Shown here piece by piece: positions 17,704 through 26,400 of a stretch of DNA of 64,000 nt. The DNA is from Pedobacter ginsengisoli (lineage in GTDB: Bacteria > Bacteroidota > Bacteroidia > Sphingobacteriales > Sphingobacteriaceae). The translations under genes and the position numbers were made by a program. Each line of letters opens with the position of its first letter. Positions within the stretch are counted from its first letter, which is position 1. A model generated the notes under the pieces. It saw nothing but the letters and a program-made list of their open reading frames with translations. It made no database searches and was not told where the DNA came from. Location: assembly GCF_002736205.1 (NCBI RefSeq), contig NZ_CP024091.1:1054001-1118000 (forward strand). The letters run 5' to 3'.

Positions 17704-18624
17704 TTATGCCTTGTTTTTAATGAAAACTTCTCCTGGTAATTGGCCAAATTGTTTTTTGTACTTTGAGGCAAAGTATCCCGGTTTTACATATCCTAATTCA
17801 TACGCTACTTCATTAATAGCCTTAAAATTTCCACTTTTCAGAAGTTCCTGTGCTAAATTTAGTTTTTCGCGAAGAAAGAAGCCATTAGGACTTTCCTTGA
17901 ACATCCTTTTAAACAACTTTTTATATTTAGATACAGACATACCTGCCATCTCAGCCAGAAAATCTATTCCAGGAAATCCTCCCAAAAGCTGCTCCATCAG
18001 GTAAGTCTGGGTCTTGATAATTTGCGTGGTATCTGATTCAGAAAGTTTGCCTAATACAAGGCCATTTTCATTAATACGCTCAACCAAATAAGCAAAAACC
18101 TGCAGCGAAGTTCCACGAAAAGTTAGCTCAAATGATGGGTTATTATATTTTCGGGTGAGCTTAAGGATGCAAAGGCGGGTACGACTATCAATATGACTCG
18201 AAAAAAATATCGTGTTATTGGCCTCATTTCTATTTGCAGAATCATGTGAGGTTTCTGTCACATATTTTTGAAGTAATGATTTTGATATCAGCAGCCAGAA
18301 AGAATATGCTTTCTGAAAAGGAGTGCAGCTACTCTTTAAAGTCGCGTCTGCAACAATCAAACCCAGTGTCGATTTGTAGTTGACCTTTTTATTTTTACCT
18401 GGATGAATATTAATTTCATTATTTAAATCATAACAAGCAATATAATGATCCTCAATGTCTATCACTTTACGTTCTTTCGCCTCCATTTGTAAATTAGAAT
18501 CTACAATAATGGCCACTAATCCCGGCATCACTTCCATAAAATAAGAACATCCCAAAACTATATCATCTGGTAGTACTAATTGGTTCTTATCCTTTGTAAA
18601 TGATATTTTTTTTCCGGATTTCAT
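17704..18624 (-). CDS. AraC-family regulator (second of a tandem pair)
   Basis: A 306-residue protein with an AraC HTH domain in the last about 100 residues (FPGIDFLAEMAGMSVSKYKK; ANQ-type second HTH with GYFASKYKKQFGQLPGE). The N-terminal 190 residues have no clear cupin motif. It is a clear paralog of the upstream AraC protein: both share FPGI, the YK(K/Q)L(F/Y)K motif and P-N-(A/G)-FFL. Its ATG overlaps the upstream stop as TAATG, so translation is coupled and expression probably equimolar. Target genes are unknown; the operon itself is the first guess. Confidence 0.8.
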   Translation of the reverse strand: MKSGKKISFTKDKNQLVLPDDIVLGCSYFMEVMPGLVAIIVDSNLQMEAKERKVIDIEDHYIACYDLNNEINIHPGKNKKVNYKSTLGLIVADATLKSSCTPFQKAYSFWLLISKSLLQKYVTETSHDSANRNEANNTIFFSSHIDSRTRLCILKLTRKYNNPSFELTFRGTSLQVFAYLVERINENGLVLGKLSESDTTQIIKTQTYLMEQLLGGFPGIDFLAEMAGMSVSKYKKLFKRMFKESPNGFFLREKLNLAQELLKSGNFKAINEVAYELGYVKPGYFASKYKKQFGQLPGEVFIKNKA

Positions 18625-19604
18625 TACAACGAGGCTATATACTCTTTTGGCGACATCCCAAAACAGGCTTTAAATTGTCCTGATAAATGTGATGCATTTG
18701 TGAAACTCAATTTTTCGGCCAATTCTCCGATAGTGTATTGTCCTGAAGCCAATAAATCTCTTGCCAGCTCTAATTTGTTATTTAAGAAAAATGCATTAGG
18801 GGTTTGACCGGTAATTTTTTTATAAAGCTGCTTGTATTTTGTTTCCGACATATTAGCTTCAGCAGCCAATGCAGTTATACCCGGAAATAAGCCCTCTTGT
18901 TTCTTAACCAGATTAGATTGTGAAATGAAGATCATTGTAATATCAGAACGAAGTACTTTGCTAATTGTAATCTCTTTCTTCATAATATCATCAAGGCAAT
19001 CAGCCAGCAGGTTATAAACCAGCGCAGATAAAAGAAGATCAAAAGAGAGGCTCCCAGCAGTGTTTTTTCTAAATTCATTAATAATATGCCAACTGTTACT
19101 ACTCATTTGAGTATAATGTAAAACTGTATTTTGCTTCTGATCAAAGACTTTGTTAAGTATCTCTGTCAGAATACCTGCTTTAGAAAGGTATTCCCTTAGA
19201 ATATCTTTCTTAATTAGAATAGAAATACCGTACGATTTGCTTCCGGATTTTATCAGAAAATCGATATCAAGTTCACTATCAACAATTGCCAGATTATAAA
19301 TCCAACGACCTACAGATCTTGAAACGTCATCCATAATGTGAATTAATTTTCCTTCGGTAAGGTTAAAAAATACCAATGCAAAATCATTCTCCTTATTTCT
19401 TACCTTAAATAATACATCCTGATGGTAAGTTACATCTGCCATCACAGCAGAAATGTTTTCACTTATTTTAAGTGTATAATGGGTTCCAGTAAATACATTA
19501 GCTGGTACAGTTGTAAAATTGCCCTGCGTAAATCCGCCGAGGCTAATTGCCAATTCTTCTGCCCACTTTGTGTCGGTGCTAAAATGGTAAACTACTTCTT
19601 TCAT
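18624..19604 (-). CDS. AraC-family regulator (first of a tandem pair)
   Basis: A 326-residue regulator. I use the ATG at 19604; the frame extends two codons to a TTG. The N-terminal part (about 1-200) is an unassigned sensor-like domain; the AraC DNA-binding domain is at about 230-326 (FPGITALAAEANMSETKYKQ, ending FGMSPKEYIA). First gene of the minus-strand operon and divergent from the small CBS-like gene, with a 173 bp shared promoter region carrying a palindrome (19746-19767). Confidence 0.8.
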   Translation of the reverse strand: MKEVVYHFSTDTKWAEELAISLGGFTQGNFTTVPANVFTGTHYTLKISENISAVMADVTYHQDVLFKVRNKENDFALVFFNLTEGKLIHIMDDVSRSVGRWIYNLAIVDSELDIDFLIKSGSKSYGISILIKKDILREYLSKAGILTEILNKVFDQKQNTVLHYTQMSSNSWHIINEFRKNTAGSLSFDLLLSALVYNLLADCLDDIMKKEITISKVLRSDITMIFISQSNLVKKQEGLFPGITALAAEANMSETKYKQLYKKITGQTPNAFFLNNKLELARDLLASGQYTIGELAEKLSFTNASHLSGQFKACFGMSPKEYIASL

Positions 19605-19745
19605 CCTCAAATCAATAAATATCGTTTTTTTTTTCCTTTAATCACGTCCTGGTATTTGTTGGTTTACCTAAAAAAGTCCTGATTAGATGTTTTTAGATCT
19701 TATTGGGGCCTTGTTTTTGTATTTGGCGTTTTATTATTGTAGAAT

Positions 19746-19767
19746 AATTTGATAATAATGTCAAATT
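19746..19767. promoter_or_regulatory. Palindrome in the divergent AraC / CBS-like promoter region
   Basis: AATTTGA (19746-19752) and TCAAATT (19761-19767) form a perfect seven-base inverted repeat with an eight-base spacer, 10 bases before the start of the small CBS-like gene. It may be an operator, possibly for the divergent AraC regulators. AT-rich context raises the odds of a chance match. Confidence 0.3.
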
Positions 19768-19777
19768 TATCATAGTA

Positions 19778-20080
19778 ATGGAGATTTTTATTCAAGGAAA
19801 AGAAGTATTCTTCTCGGAATGGGGGTCTGATGAACAAATCAGGCTGCATTCTGAGCAATTGGTGGTTGATGTAATTGATATAATGCTTAAAAAAGAATTA
19901 TATACGATGCCGGTTTTTTATAACACAAGGCAAATTGGAGTTATTCAATTTAAAGATCTGATCAGTTTTATTACTCATAAGGAGTATGGCGAAAGTCTGA
20001 TCTATCATAAATTGAACTATAATTTAGAAAGTGTATTAGTCATGCTGGCTCAAAAGACTGAACCTACCTGCCTGGTTTAA
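19778..20080 (+). CDS. Small CBS-motif-like protein
   Basis: A 100-residue cytoplasmic protein. The segment around 38-65 (KKELYTMPVFYNTRQIGVIQ then FKDLISFI) resembles the second half of a CBS motif, where PV...IG.I...DL is the usual pattern. CBS motifs normally come in pairs that bind adenine nucleotides; here only about one is present, so the protein would have to dimerise. Divergent from the AraC operon and 98 bp before the acyltransferase. Family assignment is tentative. Confidence 0.55.
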   Translation: MEIFIQGKEVFFSEWGSDEQIRLHSEQLVVDVIDIMLKKELYTMPVFYNTRQIGVIQFKDLISFITHKEYGESLIYHKLNYNLESVLVMLAQKTEPTCLV

Positions 20081-20178
20081 TTTAAGCTTGGTAAACTGCC
20101 ACGAGTTATTTAAAATCTAACATTTTTATGGCAAAACCTTTTGGTTTAGCCTTTAACTTTGTGGAAAATCGTTGTAGT

Positions 20179-21105
20179 ATGTTTAAAAAAGGCATTTCTC
20201 ATTTCGGGACGTTTTTTTTAGCTGTATTATCTCTACTGCCAATATCAGTTCTATATCTCCTGGCAGATGCAGCTTACCTCTTACTTTACTATGTCTTCCA
20301 ATATCGTAGGCAAGTAGTAAGAGAGAATTTACTTAATTCCTTTCCCCAAAAGTCCCTGGCACAAATTATTGAAATTGAGAAAAAGTACTACAGGTATTTG
20401 ACTTCATTAATATTTGAAGTTATTAAAATGAGCAGTATCTCCGAAAAGGAGATAAGAAAGCGCTTTGTTTTTAAAAATAAAGATCAGGTAAATGAATATC
20501 TGAATAAAGGGCAAAGTGTACTTGTTTGTTCGGCACATTATGGTAATTGGGAATGGGGAACTCTAGGGATTGGGTTGAACTTTTCTGCCTCTCATTATCC
20601 AATTTATAAGCCATTAAACAATTCTATATTCGATAAATGGTTCCGTCAAATCCGGTGCAAGTTTGGAAACCAACTCATTCCAATGCGTCAAACTTTAAGA
20701 GCGCTTCAGGCAAGTAAAAACACACCAAGTATTTTTAGTTTTGGTAATGACCAGTCTCCATCAGTAAATGAATTGCATCATTGGCGAACATTTCTAAATC
20801 AACCGGCATACATTCAATTGGGAATAGAAAAAATTGCAAGGAGTACCAATCGTCCCATTTTTTACTTTAAAATCAATGTTATAAAAAGAGGGTATTATGA
20901 GGTTGATTGTGTACCACTTTGTTTAAACCCTGCAGAAACTGAAGAATTTGAAATAACCAGATTGCATACTCAATTTCTGGAGGAAATGATAATAGCTAAC
21001 CCTCCGTATTGGTTATGGAGTCATCGCAGATGGAAGCATAAACCTAAACAGGCAATCGTTAACATTAAAGTCGAAAATAAAGCACAGGTGCAGGAATTAT
21101 TTTAA
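20179..21105 (+). CDS. Lysophospholipid / lipid A acyltransferase (LpxL/HtrB-like)
   Basis: A 308-residue inner-membrane acyltransferase. I prefer the ATG at 20179 (MFKKGISHFG), which places the membrane helix (about 8-30, FFLAVLSLLPISVLYLLADA) at the N-terminus as usual in the family; the frame also has an ATG at 20128 that would add 17 residues. The catalytic HX4E motif is HYGNWE near residues 123-128, followed by the expected glycine-rich and FGNDQSP segments and the C-terminal WLWSHRRWK. It transfers an acyl chain to lipid A or a related lipid. Not functionally tied to the neighbouring GH26 genes as far as the sequence shows. Confidence 0.85.
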   Translation: MFKKGISHFGTFFLAVLSLLPISVLYLLADAAYLLLYYVFQYRRQVVRENLLNSFPQKSLAQIIEIEKKYYRYLTSLIFEVIKMSSISEKEIRKRFVFKNKDQVNEYLNKGQSVLVCSAHYGNWEWGTLGIGLNFSASHYPIYKPLNNSIFDKWFRQIRCKFGNQLIPMRQTLRALQASKNTPSIFSFGNDQSPSVNELHHWRTFLNQPAYIQLGIEKIARSTNRPIFYFKINVIKRGYYEVDCVPLCLNPAETEEFEITRLHTQFLEEMIIANPPYWLWSHRRWKHKPKQAIVNIKVENKAQVQELF

Positions 21106-21129
21106 AATAAACCAGTTTTAGCTCATAGC

Positions 21130-21185
21130 TTAACATTTGCAACCCCATTTTTTAGCATTAAGGAATATTCAGTACAATACTTTTA
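21130..21185 (+). promoter_or_regulatory. PUL 1 promoter B: candidate HTCS operator plus -7 element, upstream of GH26 pair
   Basis: TTAACATTTGC (21130-21140), then AACCCC and TTTTTTAGCA (21148-21157), then a -7-like TACTTTTA at 21178-21185. The same elements, at identical gapless positions, occur upstream of the PUL 1 susC gene (27674-27729). Both genes belong to the PUL whose HTCS lies between them, so this is the best candidate for that regulator's binding site. The start codon is 31 bases after the -7 element. Confidence 0.65.
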
Positions 21186-21216
21186 CGTATTCATAGTTGA
21201 ACTAACCAATGTAAAC

Positions 21217-22272
21217 ATGGATTTGAATGTGCTGCAAAAAGCAATGGTTGCCTGCATTTTTTGTTTTTTAATATTTGCCTGCAAAAAAGCAGGAAGTGCG
21301 GAGGAAAAAATACAACCACCGGTAGTTGCCGATCGGTTTAATATCAATTCCAATCTTGTAACGCCCAATCCTAGTCCGGAAGCAGGCAAACTATATCAGT
21401 TCCTTCGCGAAAACTATGGAAAGAAAATACTTTCTGGAGTAATGACTCTCGACAGTTTTGACGAGACCAACTGGCTTAAAGCAAATACCGGAAAAGAGCC
21501 TGCAATTGTAGGCCTTGATTTTATGCATTGCAACCGCGGTTACACCTGGTACAACGATAAAGCACCAATTAAAGATGCTAAAGATTATTGGCTTAAAAAT
21601 GGTATTCCGGTAATGGTATGGCACTGGAGAGACCCCTCAAGAGCAACAGAAGAATTCTATTCAAACAAAACAAGCTTTGATATTTCAAAGATTAATGATC
21701 CCCAGTCGGTTGAATATAAAGCAATGTTAAGCGATATAGATTATGTAGCAGGCCTATTAAAAGAGCTGCAAAAAGACAATGTACCTGTTATATGGCGCCC
21801 CTTACATGAAGCAGCAGGAACCTGGTTTTGGTGGGGTGCAAAAGGGGCGGCCCCGTGCAAAAAGCTTTACCAGCTCATGTTCGACAGAATGGTGAACTAT
21901 CACAAATTAAACAACCTTATCTGGGTGTGGACCAGAGAACCCAATGATGATGCCTGGTATCCTGGAGATGAATATGTAGATATTGTAGGGAGAGACATCT
22001 ATAAACAAGGCGATCACACTTCACAAGTGCCAGAATTTAGTACATTAACCAATCTTTACAACAATAAAAAGATGATTACAATAAGTGAGTGCGGGTCTAT
22101 GCCTGATGTAGATAACCTAACCAAAGATGCAGCCGCATGGTCTTGGTTTATGCCATGGTATGGAGATTTTGTAAGGTCAGGAACCCATAATTCTTTAGAG
22201 TTATGGAAAAAGATGTTTGCCAGTAACTATGTAATTACATTAGATGAGATGCCCTCTTTAAAAAACCAGTAA
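21217..22272 (+). CDS. GH26 beta-mannanase, lipoprotein
   Basis: A 351-residue GH26 enzyme with a lipoprotein signal ending IFACKK (Cys22), so it is likely tethered to the outer membrane. The acid/base is Glu198 in WRPLHEAAGTWFWWG and the nucleophile Glu291 in TISECGS. The aromatic WFWWG patch after the acid/base is typical of GH26 mannanases. It would make the first cuts in a beta-mannan at the cell surface and pass oligosaccharides to SusC/SusD. Second GH26 follows after 11 bp. Some GH26 members act on beta-1,3-xylan or lichenan, so mannan is likely but not proven. Confidence 0.85.
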   Translation: MDLNVLQKAMVACIFCFLIFACKKAGSAEEKIQPPVVADRFNINSNLVTPNPSPEAGKLYQFLRENYGKKILSGVMTLDSFDETNWLKANTGKEPAIVGLDFMHCNRGYTWYNDKAPIKDAKDYWLKNGIPVMVWHWRDPSRATEEFYSNKTSFDISKINDPQSVEYKAMLSDIDYVAGLLKELQKDNVPVIWRPLHEAAGTWFWWGAKGAAPCKKLYQLMFDRMVNYHKLNNLIWVWTREPNDDAWYPGDEYVDIVGRDIYKQGDHTSQVPEFSTLTNLYNNKKMITISECGSMPDVDNLTKDAAAWSWFMPWYGDFVRSGTHNSLELWKKMFASNYVITLDEMPSLKNQ

Positions 22273-22283
22273 GCTAAAATTCT

Positions 22284-23405
22284 ATGAAACTGAACTATTT
22301 CTTTATCTTCTTTCCGGTACTGTTTGTAAATGTGGTAACTGCCCAACAGCGTAAGTTAATCGATCCTTTAGCAACAAAAGAGACTAAAGCTCTTTTCAAA
22401 AACCTATACAAATTGTCTGAAAAGCATACCTTATTCGGCCATCAGCATGCTACAGAATATGGTCACGGCTGGTTTGGCGATGCCGACCGGTCAGACGTTA
22501 AATCCGTTGTTAACTCTCATCCGGCAGTTATTGGTATCGACCTTTCAGAATTGTCAGGACAGCCAAAAGCACAGGTTGATAAAGCCAAGGCACATTTAAA
22601 AAAGAATGTTATAGATACCTATAATAGGGGCGGTGTTACTACTGTAGCCTGGCATTTCTCCAACCCTGTTTCAGAAGGAGGATTCTACTGGAAAGATTCA
22701 GTTTCGTTACCTGCTGTAAAATATATAATTCCGGGAGGGCAAGGCCACGGTAAATATGTTGAAATTCTTAATGATATAGCCGATTGGGCAAAAAGCCTTA
22801 AAGCTGCAGATGGAAATCTTGTCCCGGTAATTTTCAGGCCTTACCATGAGTTCGATGGAGATTGGTTCTGGTGGGGGAAATCGCACTGTACTACCGACGA
22901 ATTTAAATCTCTGTGGAAGTTCACTGTTTCTTATTTGCGTGATACTGCAGGTGTACACAACTTTATATATGCGTTTTCTCCCGATAACCTATTCAATACT
23001 GAACAGCAATATCTGGAACGTTTTCCGGGAAATGAATGGGTAGATATGCTTGGAATGGATAATTATGGCGATATGGGCCGAGATGGGAAATACAATCTTG
23101 ATGCCGCTATAAAGAAACTGCGTATTGTTTCCGCATATGCTCAAAAAAATGGTAAGCTTGCGGCATTTACAGAAACAGGATTGGAATCATTGAAGAATCC
23201 AAACTGGTGGAATGATGTGTTGCTAAAAGTGATGAAAAGTGATAAAATAAGAATGAGTTATGTGTTGGTGTGGCGTAATGATGCCAAAAGCGCTACTCAT
23301 TTTTATGCACCCTATCCCGGTCATCCAAGCGTTTCTGATTTTCAGAAATTTTATGAAGATCCATATACCCTTTTTGAGAAAGACCTGAAAGACATTTATA
23401 AATAA
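22284..23405 (+). CDS. GH26 beta-mannanase / mannobiohydrolase, exported
   Basis: A 373-residue GH26 enzyme with a type I signal peptide (1-20), so probably periplasmic. Acid/base Glu189 in FRPYHEFDGDWFWWG, nucleophile Glu297 in AFTETGLE. LFGHQHATEYG near 50-60 is the usual N-terminal barrel motif of Bacteroidota GH26 mannanases. The surface (lipoprotein) plus periplasmic GH26 pair matches known mannan PUL logic, where the second enzyme trims imported oligosaccharides. Cotranscribed with the first GH26; the HTCS gene begins 55 bp downstream. Confidence 0.85.
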   Translation: MKLNYFFIFFPVLFVNVVTAQQRKLIDPLATKETKALFKNLYKLSEKHTLFGHQHATEYGHGWFGDADRSDVKSVVNSHPAVIGIDLSELSGQPKAQVDKAKAHLKKNVIDTYNRGGVTTVAWHFSNPVSEGGFYWKDSVSLPAVKYIIPGGQGHGKYVEILNDIADWAKSLKAADGNLVPVIFRPYHEFDGDWFWWGKSHCTTDEFKSLWKFTVSYLRDTAGVHNFIYAFSPDNLFNTEQQYLERFPGNEWVDMLGMDNYGDMGRDGKYNLDAAIKKLRIVSAYAQKNGKLAAFTETGLESLKNPNWWNDVLLKVMKSDKIRMSYVLVWRNDAKSATHFYAPYPGHPSVSDFQKFYEDPYTLFEKDLKDIYK

Positions 23406-23460
23406 GTATTTGTATATTAACAAGCAGCTTTAAAACTGTAATAGTGGCCGAATAGAAAGA

Positions 23461-26400
23461 ATGGGACATAATCTGAAAATACTGCTTTTAGTAGGAATAG
23501 GCCTTTTGTTTACAAGTTTATCTTCGTACGCGCAATATAATCAGTACCAGTTTTCCCATCTAGATATCGATAATGGCTTGCCACATAACGATGTAAATTG
23601 CTTTTATAAAGACGATAAAGGATTTGTATGGTTTGGTACGCTAGCCGGCCTTGCCCGATTTGATGGGTATAGCTTTAAAATATATAGGCACAGAATAAAA
23701 AACAGATCTACCTTAAGTGATAGTGATGTTCGTTCCATAACCCAGGGTCCCGACCACAAGCTGTGGATAGAAACTAGAGCCGGAATGGATGTGTATGATC
23801 CTGTTACCGAATTATTTGATCACAATATACAACCGGAACTTTCAAAATATGGAGTCCCCGGAACCAGCATAAGAGCCTTAAAGAAAGGTCCTTCAGGAGC
23901 ATTCTGGTTCATATCTCCAACATCAGGATTATATAAATACGATCCGGTAACACGGAAAACAAACTACATTTCACATAAAGTCCGAAAAGAAAGCAGCTTG
24001 TCGGCAAGTCCAATTATAGATCTGGCAGAAGATAAAAGTGGAAACGCGTGGCTTATTCACTCTGATGGGAAATTGGAATTGCTTGATAAGCATACAGATC
24101 TTGTTGTTCATAGAATAGATTTGTCAACCAAGTTCTCGAACAAAGAAAGTGATACCTACAAACTCTTTATAGATAGGCAGGGGTTAATCTGGATCTACGA
24201 TATTTCAACCTCAACAGGTATTTACTATTTCGATCCGGTAAAGAATGTCTTAAATAAGATCAGTAAAAATTCACCTGTACTTAAGCTAAACTCTGATATT
24301 GTTACCGGCATTATTCAAGACAATAACAATAACATATGGATAGGTACTGATCACGGAGGTATTAACCTTATCGATAAGAAAAATTTCAGTATTAGGTATA
24401 TTCTCAATAACGAGAACGATAATAAAAGCTTAAGCCAGAATAGTATATCCAGTATCTACTATGATAACCTGGGTATGGTTTGGATAGGTACTTTCAGAAA
24501 AGGGATCAATTTTTACCATCCTAATATCATTAAGTTTAACCTTATTAAGCACTCTTCTGATCCTAATAGTTTAATACACAGTGATGTTAATAGAATGGTT
24601 GAGGATAAAGCAGGTAACATATGGATTGGTACCAATGGAAAAGGGCTGGTTTATTATAACAGGAGTACCCATAAATTTACTTCTTATAGGCACGATCCTT
24701 CAAACAACAATAGCCTCTCTCATGATGCAATTGTAGCCATTTACATAGATCGATTTGAGAAATTATGGATAGGTACCTATACCGGAGGCTTTGATTACCT
24801 GGATAATGGCAAGTTTACCCACTACAAATACAACGCATTAGATCCTGAAAGTTTAAGCGATAATAAAGTGTCTGATTTTCTGGAAGATTCATCCAACCGT
24901 TTTTGGGTAAGTACTATGGGCGGAGGGTTAAATCTTTTTAACAGGACCACAAAGAAATTTAAAAGATATACGCAGAACCTGAGTCTAATTAGTTCCGATT
25001 ATGTATTTAAGGTACTGGAGGATTCGCATCAAAACATTTGGGCAGGTACCTCTTACGGTATGAATATACTGCCTAAAGGAAGCACAAAGTTTATCAAAAT
25101 AGTAAATGATCCAAAAAACGATAACAGCCTGATCAACGACAACATTAACAGCTTTATTGAAGACAGCAGGGGCTACCTCTGGATAGGAACAAGAGATGGC
25201 CTGAGCATTTACAACCCTAAAACCAAAACCTTTTACAATTATACAATCGAAAATGGACTGCCTGATAATAACATTATGGATATTCAGGAAGATAATCAAG
25301 GTGACTTCTGGGTAAGTACATCAAACGGATTGTCAAAAATATCCATTACCTATAACAAGAACCTTCACCTCATTTTCAAGAACTTCGATGAAAATGATGG
25401 CTTGCAGGGTAAAGAATTTAACCGGATCGCTTCAGTAAAACTAAAAACCGGGGAGCTGGCATTTGGAGGACCAGATGGTATAAACATCTTTCAGCCATCC
25501 TCAATTAAGTCATATAACCAAAACTTTAAGTCCTTCATTACCGATTTTCAGCTGTTCAATAAAAGTGTAACAGCAAACACTGCTATCGACGGCAGGGTGA
25601 TACTCAAAAAATCAATTTTTGACACTAAAGAACTCACCTTAAATCACGATCAGAATGTATTTACTATTGAATTTGCTTCATTAAATTACATTGGTCCACA
25701 CAAAGTGAAACACCAGTACATGTTGGAGGGTTTCGATAAAACATGGATCTCTGCAGATAATACTTTGCGCAAAGCAACTTATACTAACCTTGCACCCGGA
25801 GATTATGTTTTTAAGGTAAGGGCATCAAGTACAGAGAATATTTCTGATGCTAAACCTGTAACCTTAAAAATCAGAATACTAAACCCCTGGTATACCTCTA
25901 CCTTGGCCTATATCCTCTATTTTCTTGCCATTGGTGGCGCATTGTACTATTTCAGGTATCGTGGTATCCAAAACCTAAAACAGCAATTTGCTGCAGAACA
26001 GGAAAAACAAAAAGTTCAAAGACTAATAGAACAAGAGAAAATAGAGTCGCAGCGTTTGCTTGATAATGAACGTCTCGAAGCTATGAGGTACAGAGATCTG
26101 GATGCTATGAAAATCAAATTCTTAACCAATGTGAGTCATGAATTTAGAACGCCGCTATCCTTAATCCTGGCTCCGATAGATAAAATCCTGAAAGGCTCAT
26201 CAGATAACCTGATTAAAGAGCAGGTTTCTCTGATACAAAAAAATGCCAGGCGCTTGCTTAACCTGGTAAACCAGCTACTCGATTTCAGGAAAATGGAACT
26301 CAAAGAAATCAAATTGCAAAAAAGACCTGGCGATATCATTTCATTTATCAGAGACATCACTTATTCTTTTAAAGACCTTGCCGAACAGAAAAATATTCAG

